Below, in pieces: positions 39,406 to 48,039 of a stretch of DNA of 64,000 nucleotides. The DNA is from Streptomyces griseorubiginosus (GTDB lineage: Bacteria; Actinomycetota; Actinomycetes; Streptomycetales; Streptomycetaceae): NCBI RefSeq assembly GCF_001514195.1, contig NZ_KQ948742.1, positions 1 through 64,000 on the forward strand, given 5' to 3'. Within the stretch, counting starts at the first letter, position 1; each line of letters starts with the position of its first letter. The notes beneath the pieces are model-generated. The model had not been told where the DNA came from. It worked only from the letters and a program-made list of their open reading frames with translations, and ran no database searches. Made by a program: the position numbers and the translations under genes.

Positions 39406-40017
39406 ATGGAGCCGCAGACGGCCGACCCCACAAAGTCCCCGTCCCCGTCCTCGTCTCTGTCCCCGTCCCCGTCTCTGTCCCCGTCCTCGTCTCCGTCCCC
39501 GTCCTCGTCGCCGCTCCCATCCCCGCCCCTGTCCCCGTCCCAGGCGGCTCCCGGCCCCCTCGCTTCCTTCGTGCGCTTCGTCGTCTGCGGCGGCGGGGTC
39601 GGTGTGCTGTCCAGCTTCGCCGTACCGATGGTGGCCATGACGATGCCGTGGGCGGTCGCGAACGCGGTGATCACGGTGGTCTCCACGCTGCTGTGCACCG
39701 AGCTGCACGCCCTGTTCACCTTCGGCACGGGCCGCCGCGCGGGCCTGCGCAGGCACCTCCAGTCCTCCGGCTCGGCGGCCGCCGCGTACGCGATGACCAG
39801 CGCCGCGATGTTCCTCCTGCACACGGCTCAGTCGGCCCCGACCCTGCTCACGGAGCAGACGGTCTACCTAACGGCCTCCGCGATGGCCGGCGTCGGTCGC
39901 TTCCTGGTACTGCGCCTGTATGTCTTCACCACCACCCGTGCTCCCCACCCGGCCATCCACCGCACCACCCTCCCCCGGCCGCTGCTGCCCCGGCAGGCGG
40001 TGAGCACGGCCTGCTGA
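39406..40017 (+). CDS. GtrA-like membrane protein with Ser/Pro repeat N-terminus
   Basis: 203 residues; ATG 39406 after GGAGGGA. Residues about 10-50 are a Ser/Pro repeat encoded by an 18-bp-period minisatellite (CTGTCCCCGTCCTCGTCT-like, about 39430-39535). Residues about 55-175 form four transmembrane helices of the GtrA type (FVRFVVCGGGVGVLSSFAVP, ANAVITVVSTLLCTELHALFTFG). GtrA proteins are thought to help flip polyprenyl-linked sugars. It stands alone here but parallels the GtrA domain of the GT2 protein at 32792. The Cys at the extreme C-terminus is unexplained. Confidence 0.8.
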   Translation: MEPQTADPTKSPSPSSSLSPSPSLSPSSSPSPSSSPLPSPPLSPSQAAPGPLASFVRFVVCGGGVGVLSSFAVPMVAMTMPWAVANAVITVVSTLLCTELHALFTFGTGRRAGLRRHLQSSGSAAAAYAMTSAAMFLLHTAQSAPTLLTEQTVYLTASAMAGVGRFLVLRLYVFTTTRAPHPAIHRTTLPRPLLPRQAVSTAC

Positions 40018-40099
40018 AGGGACGACGTCCGGGCCCGCGGTGTATCCGAGGCCGCCCGGCCCCCGGCCTCCGGTCCCCGGTGTTCGATGTCCGGGACGG

Positions 40100-40600
40100 T
40101 CAGCGCCGACGCTGACCGTCCCGATACCGCCGCAACGCCTCCACCCCGTCGGACACGAACTCCCCCCGCCCGACCGCCTCCAGCAGCTCGTCCTCCCCGA
40201 ACCACCCGTACCAAGCGATCTCGTCCGGATCCGGCACGAGCACCCCGCTCACGACGGCCTCATGCACGCCGAGCCAGTAGGGGCTGATCTCCCCCTCACA
40301 CAGGAACCGGAGGACAGGCCGCAACGGCACCCCGAACACCCCCAGCTCCTCACCGAGTTCACGGGCGGCGGCCTGTTCGTACGACTCCCCGGCCTCGGCG
40401 GCCCCGCCGATCAGCCAGTTGTACTGCCCGGGGAACCGGGACATCTCGTACGACCGCCGGTGGACGAGTATCCGGCCGAGCGGATCACGGCAGACGGTGG
40501 TCGCGACCCGGTGCAGCCACCTCTTCTCGATGGCCTCCGCCCGGTCCACCACACCGATGACGAGGTCGTTCTCATCCACCCGGTCCACCAGCTCGCCCAT
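40100..40600 (-). CDS. Nudix hydrolase
   Basis: 166 residues. It contains the Nudix box in the form GAAEAGESYEQAAARELGEELGV (G-x5-E-x7-RELxEELG). The N-terminal MGELVDRVDENDLVIGVVDRAEAIEKRWLHRVATTV resembles the isopentenyl-diphosphate isomerase/YfcD-like Nudix group, whose members hydrolyse nucleoside-diphosphate derivatives or similar. ATG 40600 gives this conserved start; ATG 40612 is four codons upstream. The substrate cannot be told. Confidence 0.88.
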   Translation of the reverse strand: MGELVDRVDENDLVIGVVDRAEAIEKRWLHRVATTVCRDPLGRILVHRRSYEMSRFPGQYNWLIGGAAEAGESYEQAAARELGEELGVFGVPLRPVLRFLCEGEISPYWLGVHEAVVSGVLVPDPDEIAWYGWFGEDELLEAVGRGEFVSDGVEALRRYRDGQRRR

Positions 40601-40763
40601 GAACTCAACCATCGCAGAGGGGTACGACAATGCCGTCGCGGAGCTTGGCCGGACGGGGACGGAAGCGGGGCCGGAAGGGGTGGCAACCCCCGACGGGTAC
40701 AGCTGTCCCCACCCCGGATCGGGCGGCGGGCCGCATGTCGTCACGCGGGAACGGGCGGCATCG

Positions 40764-40797
40764 TAGAAGCACCGCACTCCTAGAAGCACCGCACTCC
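40764..40797. repeat. Perfect 17-bp tandem duplication
   Basis: TAGAAGCACCGCACTCC occurs twice head to tail immediately upstream of the ribosome binding site of the small gene at 40815. Confidence 0.85.
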
Positions 40798-40814
40798 TCC
40801 GGAAGGGACCTCCG

Positions 40815-41030
40815 ATGAACCCCCTGATGACCGCCGCGTCCGCCACATTCGCGACCGAGCTCGCATCCGAGACCGCCATCGCATCCGAGAGCGAACTGAC
40901 CCCGCTTCTCACCGCCTGGGACCTGGCCCACCCCTCCGCGGCCGACCCCGACTGGCGCCACCTGCTGGACGAGATCGCCCATCCACGCACCACAGCGGCG
41001 TTCCACGGCCTGGCGGCAACTGCCGTATGA
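40815..41030 (+). CDS. Small hypothetical protein
   Basis: 71 residues, ATG 40815 with GGAAGG eight bases upstream. The N-terminus is Ala/Thr/Ser/Glu-rich (MNPLMTAASATFATELASETAIASE) and the C-terminus contains LLTAWDLAHPSAADPDWRHLLDEIAHP. No domain recognised. It converges on the cytidine deaminase gene, 22 bases apart. The ribosome binding site supports it; expression is uncertain. Confidence 0.45.
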   Translation: MNPLMTAASATFATELASETAIASESELTPLLTAWDLAHPSAADPDWRHLLDEIAHPRTTAAFHGLAATAV

Positions 41031-41052
41031 GATCAGGCAGGTTGACGTCGAT

Positions 41053-41457
41053 TCACTCGGGGTCGAGCTGGTGGTCGGCCCAGACGTAGCTCTCGGGAAG
41101 CAGAGCGGTGACGGGCACGGTCCGGATCCGGTCGCCCTCACCGACGATGACCCCGATGCGGGGGAAGTAGTCGAGCAGAGCCTGTCGACACCGGCCGCAC
41201 GGAGGAATGACCCCGCGGTCGCGGTCACCGACGGCAACGATGGTGTCCAGCTCGTAGACACCCTGCGCGGCCGCCGCCCCGATGAGGACCAGCTCGGCGC
41301 AGGGCCCTCCGGTGAAGTGATAGGCGTTCACCGCGGTGACGATCCGCCCGTCCCCAGCGCGCCCCGCGGCAGCCACGGTGTGGTTGTCACCCCGGCAGCG
41401 CGTACGGGCGACTTCGGCGGCGGCCTGAACGAGTTCGTGATCGACGGAGTGGGTCAT
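41053..41457 (-). CDS. Cytidine deaminase-like (blasticidin-S-deaminase type) protein
   Basis: 134 residues. The zinc site is Cys53-Ala-Glu55 (GPCAEL) plus PCGRC (Cys87, Cys90). The C-terminal LLPESYVWAD is found in tetrameric cytidine deaminases and blasticidin-S deaminases. A salvage deaminase (cytidine to uridine) or nucleoside-antibiotic resistance are both possible; there is no nucleoside gene cluster beside it. ATG 41457 gives MTHSVDHELVQAAAEVAR. Confidence 0.87.
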   Translation of the reverse strand: MTHSVDHELVQAAAEVARTRCRGDNHTVAAAGRAGDGRIVTAVNAYHFTGGPCAELVLIGAAAAQGVYELDTIVAVGDRDRGVIPPCGRCRQALLDYFPRIGVIVGEGDRIRTVPVTALLPESYVWADHQLDPE

Positions 41458-41754
41458 CGGGTCAACTCCCGGATCGCGACAACGAGGTTGAACAGGGCGG
41501 GCAGGAGAAGGAGACAGCGGCAGCGGCAGCGGCCGTGAAGACAGCCGGCGGGAGATGCTCCCCAGGCGTCTCGGCACCGGCAAGCGTCACGACCACGTAC
41601 GACACATCAACTCCCCCAGCAGTCAAGCCCCGTGGATCACCTCACAACCGCACGACCGTGTCAAACCAGCTGCCCTTGCCCTTGCCCTTGAACACGAGCC
41701 GTATGAGGACCACAGAAGCCCCGCCCAGCTCACCTCCTGCGCGCCCCGCCCAGC

Positions 41755-43176
41755 TCACCCCCTCCGCCAGGCAGTGAGTAGGTCGTCGGGGCCGTAGGCC
41801 GCCTGGAGACCGGAACATCTGGTCCCGCTGCGAGAGACCGCCACGAGCGGTACCGGCTCGTCGGTGACCGCGACCCGGTGCTTCTGCAGTGCTGCCAGGT
41901 CATGGCTGTCGAACGCGGAGTTCTCCAACCACTTGACCGAGCCCAGGAAGAGCAACTCTCTGGCGACCGGCTGCCGGTCGGCGCCCACCAAGTCGATTTC
42001 CACGTCATTGCTGCGGGTCCAGTACCCGCCGACCGCCGGGGCGGCGGGCAGGAACTCGTCCGGCAACAGGCGGGCGAGGGACTCCCGGACCAGGGGCTCG
42101 ATCGCGCGGCCCCGCCAGCTCGTCCACTGCTCCTTGATCCGACTCAGAGTGAGATCCCCGCGCATCCGCTCGATCTCCGCCATGTGCGGATCGAGAAACG
42201 CGAGCCAGAAGCGCAGGTAGGGGTCGGCCACCCGGTAACGACGTTCCTTCGACGGCCTGAGCGAGAGTGGCAGCTCGGCGGCCACGACCCTCTTCTCGGT
42301 CAGGACGTCCGTGGCTCGGGTGAGAGTGGTGTGGGCGATGCCGCCCGCCGCGCGAGCGATGTTGGTGAAGGTTCGCTCCCCTGATCCGATGGCCCGCAGG
42401 ACTTCCCTGCTCATCGCCTGTGGTGGGAACTCCGCCGCCAGTGACCGTTCGGCGGAGACCAGCAGCGCTGAGATCGGGTTGTCCAGCGAGTCACGGAGGA
42501 ACTCCCAGACATCCGCTCCGGCCCGCCATTCGGCACAGATCAGGGGGAGCCCTCCCGTGATCAGAGTGGCGTCGAACGCGGCTGCGGGGGAGACGCCGAG
42601 CATGTCGCCGATGTCGGCAGGGTTCAGAGGCCCTACGACCATTTCCCGACCCCGCTGATGAAAGGGCCGGTCGTAGCTGTTCAGCGCCTCCATCATCGAC
42701 AGATCGGACCCGACCAGGAGGAGAAGCACCGGCTTGCGGCTGAGCAGCCGGTCCCATGCACGTTGGAGCATGCCTTCGAAGGCGTCGATGCGGTCCGTCA
42801 GATACGGGACCTCGTCGATGACGACGACGCTGGGAGTGTCGTCGGGCAGGATCTCCGCCAGCAGCCTGAGCGCCGCGTTCCACTGCTGTGGGGTCTCCTC
42901 CGAGAACAGTTCCCGCTCCGGCAGAGTGGATCTGGCGACAGCGTCGAGAAGCTCCGTCAGCTCGTCCTCCGCCGTGCCGCCCGCCGCGGTGAAGAAGAGG
43001 TACGGCGTCCCGGTCCTGCGGAGGAACTCCTCGACCAGGCTGGACTTACCGACCCGCCTCCGTCCGCGCATAAGGATGCACTGACCGGGCCGCGCCGACC
43101 CGACGGCGTCGCGAACCGCTTGCAAGGCGTTGCCGAGCAAGGTCAACTCACGTTCCCGCCCGATGAAACGGTGCAT
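41755..43176 (-). CDS. AAA ATPase of the archaeal-type/DUF234 family with nuclease-like C-terminus
   Basis: 473 residues. It has FIGRERELTLL at the start, Walker A GRRRVGKSS (38-46), Walker B SVVVIDEVPYL, then a winged-helix region (TFTNIARAAGGIAHTTLTRATDVLTEKRVV) and a DUF234-type end. This end contains RGRAIEPLVRESLARLLP, NDVEIDLVGADRQ and LFLGSVKW, a pattern compatible with the D...E-x-K core of restriction-endonuclease-like folds. Family function is unknown; both regulatory and defence roles have been suggested for relatives. CAGGAG precedes ATG 43176, and a perfect 34-bp palindrome lies 12 bases upstream, implying tight regulation. Confidence 0.85.
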   Translation of the reverse strand: MHRFIGRERELTLLGNALQAVRDAVGSARPGQCILMRGRRRVGKSSLVEEFLRRTGTPYLFFTAAGGTAEDELTELLDAVARSTLPERELFSEETPQQWNAALRLLAEILPDDTPSVVVIDEVPYLTDRIDAFEGMLQRAWDRLLSRKPVLLLLVGSDLSMMEALNSYDRPFHQRGREMVVGPLNPADIGDMLGVSPAAAFDATLITGGLPLICAEWRAGADVWEFLRDSLDNPISALLVSAERSLAAEFPPQAMSREVLRAIGSGERTFTNIARAAGGIAHTTLTRATDVLTEKRVVAAELPLSLRPSKERRYRVADPYLRFWLAFLDPHMAEIERMRGDLTLSRIKEQWTSWRGRAIEPLVRESLARLLPDEFLPAAPAVGGYWTRSNDVEIDLVGADRQPVARELLFLGSVKWLENSAFDSHDLAALQKHRVAVTDEPVPLVAVSRSGTRCSGLQAAYGPDDLLTAWRRG

Positions 43177-43187
43177 AGAGACTCCTG

Positions 43188-43221
43188 CCACCAATAGTAT
43201 CGCTAGCGATACTATTGGTGG
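43188..43221. promoter_or_regulatory. Perfect 34-bp palindrome with an extra half-site
   Basis: CCACCAATAGTATCGCT is followed immediately by its exact reverse complement AGCGATACTATTGGTGG. A further GCGATACT half-site follows at 43221-43228, 17 bases from the one inside the palindrome. It sits in the promoter of the DUF234 ATPase gene. The dyad core AGTATCGCTAGCGATACT looks like a repressor operator; an alternative is a hairpin in the leader RNA. Confidence 0.85.
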
Positions 43222-43575
43222 CGATACTTTAGGGCGCACGACGGGCCGCAGGACGAACGAGGGCGAGGCGCCATGCGCGACGGCCTCATCCTGCTCGCCA
43301 GTGCCGGCAGAGAAGCCCGAAAGGCCTGCGGAAAGCCGTCTGTCGCATGCAGTAAATGTTTGATCAAGGAACACCGAGGTCGTCCGAGTCGGTGTTAGCG
43401 TCCGCCTGCTCTGCGATCCCCTATCGCGGCAGCGGGGTGGAAGGCCGCGTGCGTGGGGAGACGCATGCCGCCCTGGCAATCGCCGTGCGCGCAACCCAGT
43501 TCCCGGGCGCTGCCCCCGGCGAGAGTGCAGGCACTCGACACTGACGTACGGGCACGGCCCGGGAGGAAGACACCT
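43222..43575. other. Promoter region between divergent ATPase and Ig-like protein genes
   Basis: No gene supported. The sequence at about 43335-43400 is somewhat AT-richer (AGTAAATGTTTGATC) and may hold the promoter of the secreted protein, but I cannot define it. Confidence 0.4.
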
Positions 43576-45333
43576 GTGAATCGAACCGCGCACCGGCGCG
43601 GCCGGCTCGCGCTTCTGCTGGCCGGCGCGATCGTGGCAGCGCTTCCAGCGTCAGCGGCCGCCGACGAGACCCCGATCGACCCGGCACTGCCGGCGCCCAC
43701 ATTGCCGTCCGGAGCGGACTGCGGCAGCGACAGCAGCCCGACCTGGCGGTCCGTGTCCAGTCCGCCTCCCGCGGGAATGACCGTCTCCATCGGCGTACCG
43801 CGGCCCACGGTCAACGGAGTGACGTACCAGGGGGTCGTCCACGCCTGGGACGTGGACGGTTCGCAGACGGCCGACGGGTCCGTCCCCGGGCAGCCCGTGC
43901 CCGTCCAGTCCGTGTACGTCCCGCTACCCCTGACGGACGGGCACACCTACGGCTGGCACGCGTCGACGTACGACGGGACGGCGTACTCGAACCCGACCGA
44001 GCCCTGCTACTTCAGGGTGGACGCGAGCGCGCCCCTCACCCCGGTCGTCACCAACCCGGACTTCCCCCCGATGGGCAGCCCCGGAACGCCCACGAAGGCT
44101 GCCGGGCAGCCCACCACGTTCAGTTTCAGCTCCAGCGATCCTCTGCCCAGCGGGTGCACCGAGGCGGGGACCCCGGACTGTCAGGCCAGCGGCCTGAACC
44201 ACTTCGAGTACGCCCTGGACCGTGAACCGGGCATCGGTGCCGCCCGGGTTCCCGCCGACGCCGGGGGAACCGGCAGTCTGACGACCGCCCTGTCCTGGGG
44301 CGTGCACACCCTCTACGTCGTCGGGGTAGACGTGGCCGGGAACCGGTCGCAGACCCCGGCTGCGTACACGTTCACGGTGCCGTCGCAGCTCCCGCCCCCG
44401 AGCCGGCCCACCCTCGACCTCACCGCACCGGAGACAGCCGGCCGGGGGGCCCAACTGACCGTCTCCGGGCAGCTGTCGGCGGCTCCGTACTCATCCGGTG
44501 AGGTCGTTCACGTGCTCAAGAGCGACCTGGCCCATCCCACCGGTGTCGCGCTGCCCGACGTGCCGTTGTCAGCCGACGGCACCTTCCGCATCGCCGATGT
44601 CCCGCAGGTCGGGGGAGCCAACACATACGCCGTGACCTACCCGGGTGACTCCACCCACCAGGCCGTCGACGCGTCCGCGACCGTCCAGGTCTCCCGCAAC
44701 GCCGCCGCGGTGTCCATCACCACCGACGCTCCGTCGTACGGCTACGGCGCGACCGCAAGGATCACCGCCCACCTCGGCACGACCTACAACGGACGCACCC
44801 TCGCGATCTACGCCCAGCCCTACGGCGGCAGGAAGACGCTGATCGAGACCGGCACGGTGGACAGCCACGGCAACCTGGCCACGACCTACAAACTCACCCG
44901 CAAGACCACCTTCACCGCGGCTTTCGCCGGTGACTACCGCTACGCCCCGGCCACGGCCGCCACGACGGCGTCGGCCTACGCCAAGGTGTCCGAGTCGCTC
45001 AGCGGCTATTACGGGAGCACCCACTACGGCGGCCTCCTCTACCGGGTCTACCACCACACCGCCAAGGCCAAGCTGAACATCACGGTCACGCCCGACAAGG
45101 CCGGCCAGTGCGTGAAGTTCCAGATCCAGCGGTACTACAGCGATGCCTGGCACACACAGAGCACCTCCTCCTGCCACGCACTCAGCACCACGAGCACCAG
45201 CTACGCGACGGTGACCCTGACCAACGCGGCCGGCAGCAAGTTCCGTATCCGAGCCGAGTACGTCCACAGCACCAAGGACACCGGCAACCTCAGCACATGG
45301 GGCGCATGGCAGTACTTCACCGTCAGGAAGTGA
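43576..45333 (+). CDS. Large secreted Ig-like beta-sandwich protein
   Basis: 585 residues, GTG start after GGGAGG. The signal peptide (RRGRLALLLAGAIVAALPASAAA) is cleaved near residue 27. The mature protein is a series of beta-sandwich segments: about 45-130 (WDVDGSQTADGSVPGQPV, a fibronectin-like HTYGWHASTYDG strand), about 130-265 with a CTEAGTPDC pair, and three Ig-like modules at about 275-370, 372-460 and 465-585 (AVTYPGDSTHQA, TAAFAGDYRYAPATAA). No catalytic domain seen; probably a cell-surface or extracellular binding protein. A strong hairpin follows the stop. Confidence 0.85.
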   Translation: MNRTAHRRGRLALLLAGAIVAALPASAAADETPIDPALPAPTLPSGADCGSDSSPTWRSVSSPPPAGMTVSIGVPRPTVNGVTYQGVVHAWDVDGSQTADGSVPGQPVPVQSVYVPLPLTDGHTYGWHASTYDGTAYSNPTEPCYFRVDASAPLTPVVTNPDFPPMGSPGTPTKAAGQPTTFSFSSSDPLPSGCTEAGTPDCQASGLNHFEYALDREPGIGAARVPADAGGTGSLTTALSWGVHTLYVVGVDVAGNRSQTPAAYTFTVPSQLPPPSRPTLDLTAPETAGRGAQLTVSGQLSAAPYSSGEVVHVLKSDLAHPTGVALPDVPLSADGTFRIADVPQVGGANTYAVTYPGDSTHQAVDASATVQVSRNAAAVSITTDAPSYGYGATARITAHLGTTYNGRTLAIYAQPYGGRKTLIETGTVDSHGNLATTYKLTRKTTFTAAFAGDYRYAPATAATTASAYAKVSESLSGYYGSTHYGGLLYRVYHHTAKAKLNITVTPDKAGQCVKFQIQRYYSDAWHTQSTSSCHALSTTSTSYATVTLTNAAGSKFRIRAEYVHSTKDTGNLSTWGAWQYFTVRK

Positions 45334-45818
45334 CGCACCAGACGCCGGGCCCTGCCGCTGAGGCGGGGTCCCGGCGTCGGGCAGGGAGCACTGCACAGAC
45401 GACGGTCCGTCCACAGTCCTCCGGAGCCCTTCACGCTCGATCCCACCCCATGCGGCAAGACGTGCGAAGGGGCGGACTCTGAGGCTGGCTCACCGCCGTC
45501 ATCAGCCCTCCCGATGGCGTGCTGCTCCGACCGCACGTCGGGGTTCAAAAGCGGCTGGCTGTGCGTGCGAGGACGGCTCCGGGGCTCGCCGACACGGCCG
45601 TGAACGGTGCTGAACGAGACGGGAACGAGACGGGTGCCGCCGTCCAGCCGGTATGGAAGTTGGCGCGCTAGAGGCCACGGAGGGCCTCGTAGAAGTTGCC
45701 GTAGGCGATGGGTGTCGAGAGGTATGGCCTCCTGGTCGCCGGAGACCTTGCGGATCTCCTCCAGGGTCCAACAACTTGCCGTAGGTCGTCCGGCAGGGGG
45801 TCACCGCGTGCTGGTGGG
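45334..45818. other. Gene-free region with possible gene debris
   Basis: Beyond the terminator at 45341-45378 there is no intact gene. On the minus strand between about 45665 and 45790 a few codon-like stretches (EEIRKVSGDQEAIPLD in one frame) look like the eroded end of a former gene, but frames are interrupted and I cannot name it. Confidence 0.45.
45341..45378 (+). terminator. Hairpin terminator after the Ig-like protein gene
   Basis: GACGCCGGG / CCCGGCGTC outer stem and a CCTGCC / GGCGGGG inner stem, 7 bases after the stop. No T-tract, as usual in high-GC genomes. Confidence 0.7.
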
Positions 45819-47834
45819 TCATTCGGCTCTGATGTTGTCCACGTACACGACGCCCCTGGTCGCCGCGTCGCTTCCATGGACGAGGTACAGGTTGAACGCC
45901 GTCACCTTGGCGAGGTGAGACGCGTCCAGGACGGCTCCGGCGTGGGCGGTGTCCCAGGGGGCGGGCGTGAACTCGCTGAAAGGTGCCCTGATCTCCTGCC
46001 CGCTCGTGTCGGACAGCGGGACCTGGTACCAGAAATCCACTCCGCCTGCGACGATCTGGAGCGCCCCGCCGTTTGCGGAACCGTCGCCCCGCAGCCACAG
46101 CGCAAGGGAAATGAAGGCGGACCAGTCCGCGTCGACCGGCTTGCCCGTGCCGGTGTACTCGGCGCCGGTGAAGTCGTACGCGTAGGCCAGTCCGTAGGAC
46201 CCCGAGGACTTGTGGTCGGCCGACAGCGTGAGGGTGTGGGAGTTGACATGGGTGTACGCCTCGCTCAGGGCGGTGTCGTCCCCGGCGTACCCCTCGAAGT
46301 CGTCGACCCAGCCGGCGGGCAGGGACGCGACCTCGCCGAGGAGGACCACGGCCGAGTCGGTGAGCGTCCTGCCGTCCACCTGCGCGCTCACGGTGAGGGT
46401 CACCGAGGGGTTGTTCCGCAGGGCCGGGTCGATCGACCAGGCGCCCGAGTAGAAGCCGTCGGCGTCCAGGCGCAGGCGTCCGGGGCGTCCGCCGTTCACG
46501 GAGTAGGTGACCCGGCTCGCCTTCGCGGGCGTGACGCGCACCCGGACGGTCGTCTGGGAGGCCGTTGCGCGCTGCCGGTCCGTCGGGGTCACGAGGTGCA
46601 GGAACGGGGCGTTCCTGACAGCGGTGGTGCGAGCGGAGTACACCCCGTGGAGATCGGCGGCGAACAGGGTGTACGGGTCCTGGTGGTAGGCGACGAAGTC
46701 CGGCAGCAGGGGGTGGCCCGGGTACGGGACGTAAGCACGCTTGGTGCCTCCGAAGTTGGCCCAGGTGAGCATGTACGTCATCCGACGGGCCAGCGGGTCC
46801 GCCTTGACGGCCTGCAACAGCTGGGTGAACCACTGCGGGTTGCGAACCTCCGTGCCGCCCTCCCCGAACTCGGTGAAGGCCGGCACCTTGTCCCGCTCGT
46901 TCGCCAGCCGGACCACCATCGTCAGATCCTTCACCACACTGTCGAGCCAGGGGGTGGGTCCGGCGCCCTCGTCGTAGGAGTCGTAGCCGAGGATGTCGAC
47001 GAAACGGTCGCCGGGGTAGGACTTCAGGTAGCCGGTCGGGTCGCCTCCGAAACTCGAGTTGGGCGAGTAGGCGTAGAGCAAGTTGTGGACGCCCCTGGTG
47101 TCGCGCAGGTACTCGACGGTGTAGCGGAACAGCTCAATGAACTCGGCCGAGGTGGTGTGGCCGGCGCCCCACCAGAACCAGGCTCCGTTGTTCTCGTGGA
47201 AGGGGCGGAAGACGACCGGGATGGCGGTGCCGTCCGGCCGTCGCGCGCCCTTGACCGCCTTCGCGACGCGGTCGAGGAAGGCGTTGAAGTCCGCGTGCTT
47301 CGCGCCTCCGGGAAGGATCTGGCCGACCACTCGGCCCGTTGTGTCGTAGAAGTCCCTGCCCGTGACGAAGTTCGGCAGGTGAGCGCTGAGGGTGTTGATC
47401 CCGCCGCGTGCGTCCCCCAGCCGGATGCACCGGCTGAGCGCGGCGATGTTCTCGGCTTCGGTCCCGCCTTCGGCACCGGGGCGTTCGTCGCCGTCGAGGA
47501 TGAGGGTGTCCCAGCCGAAGACCGCGGGGTAGTCGCCCACTGCCGCCCTCGTGTCGGACGCCTTGCCGTCCGGAGTGGTGAAGGTGAAGCCATAGGTGAG
47601 GTCGTGCTGGTGACCGAACAGGATGCCTCTGCCCTGCTGCCGCTTCAGGTAGGCGAACAGCGCGCGCGTGGCGGGGGTCGCCCTGTCGTCGACGATCCGG
47701 ACCGGCGTCGGCGCGCCGGCGAGCGCGGTGGGGGAGGTCGCCGCGGCGGCCACCGATGTCCGGGCACCGGCTGCCGCGGCGACCGTGGCACCGAGGAGGA
47801 TGAACGCGCGACGGTTCAGGAGCGAGCGGGGCAT
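45819..47834 (-). CDS. Tat-exported GH26 beta-mannanase with C-terminal binding domain
   Basis: 671 residues. The N-terminus MPRSLLNRRAFILLG carries a twin-arginine signal, cleaved near AAAA (about 30). The GH26 catalytic domain (about 45-385) has GHQHDLTYG, the acid/base Glu214 in FRPFHENNGAWFWWG, and the nucleophile Glu322 in AFTEFGEGG. The family hydrolyses beta-1,4-mannan or related glycans. A linker Ig-like region (about 410-495) and a C-terminal jelly-roll (about 500-671, VDDFEGYAGDDTALSEAY... DFWYQVPL... VYVDNIRAE) of the CBM11-like type follow. GGAGA precedes the ATG. Secreted polysaccharide degradation; regulated target sites not recognised. Confidence 0.92.
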   Translation of the reverse strand: MPRSLLNRRAFILLGATVAAAAGARTSVAAAATSPTALAGAPTPVRIVDDRATPATRALFAYLKRQQGRGILFGHQHDLTYGFTFTTPDGKASDTRAAVGDYPAVFGWDTLILDGDERPGAEGGTEAENIAALSRCIRLGDARGGINTLSAHLPNFVTGRDFYDTTGRVVGQILPGGAKHADFNAFLDRVAKAVKGARRPDGTAIPVVFRPFHENNGAWFWWGAGHTTSAEFIELFRYTVEYLRDTRGVHNLLYAYSPNSSFGGDPTGYLKSYPGDRFVDILGYDSYDEGAGPTPWLDSVVKDLTMVVRLANERDKVPAFTEFGEGGTEVRNPQWFTQLLQAVKADPLARRMTYMLTWANFGGTKRAYVPYPGHPLLPDFVAYHQDPYTLFAADLHGVYSARTTAVRNAPFLHLVTPTDRQRATASQTTVRVRVTPAKASRVTYSVNGGRPGRLRLDADGFYSGAWSIDPALRNNPSVTLTVSAQVDGRTLTDSAVVLLGEVASLPAGWVDDFEGYAGDDTALSEAYTHVNSHTLTLSADHKSSGSYGLAYAYDFTGAEYTGTGKPVDADWSAFISLALWLRGDGSANGGALQIVAGGVDFWYQVPLSDTSGQEIRAPFSEFTPAPWDTAHAGAVLDASHLAKVTAFNLYLVHGSDAATRGVVYVDNIRAE

Positions 47835-47875
47835 GTGTGTCTCCGTTTGACGTGGCGAACTCTCGTGCAGGGGCG

Positions 47876-47985
47876 CTCAGGTGGCTGTGGGCAGGTGGCT
47901 GTGCGCAGGTGGCTGTTCGGTCGGCTCGGCCTGCTCGGTCGGCTCGGCCTGCTCGGCCTGCTCGGTCGGCCGTCGAACATGCGTC
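47876..47985. repeat. Short tandem repeats upstream of the mannanase
   Basis: GGCAGGTGGCTGTG-type units (three copies, about 47880-47918), then GGTCGGCTCGGCCTGCTC-type 18-bp units (about four, 47919-47975). They lie between two minus-strand genes. Confidence 0.75.
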
Positions 47986-48039
47986 GCGCTTCGGGGGACG
48001 AGCGGTCCTCGACTCGCAGGTCTGCGACCCAACCCCTGA

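Noticed and set aside
45668..45877. Small minus-strand reading frame downstream of the mannanase
   Set aside because: Codon-like stretches switch frame and there is no ribosome binding site; treated as possible gene debris only.
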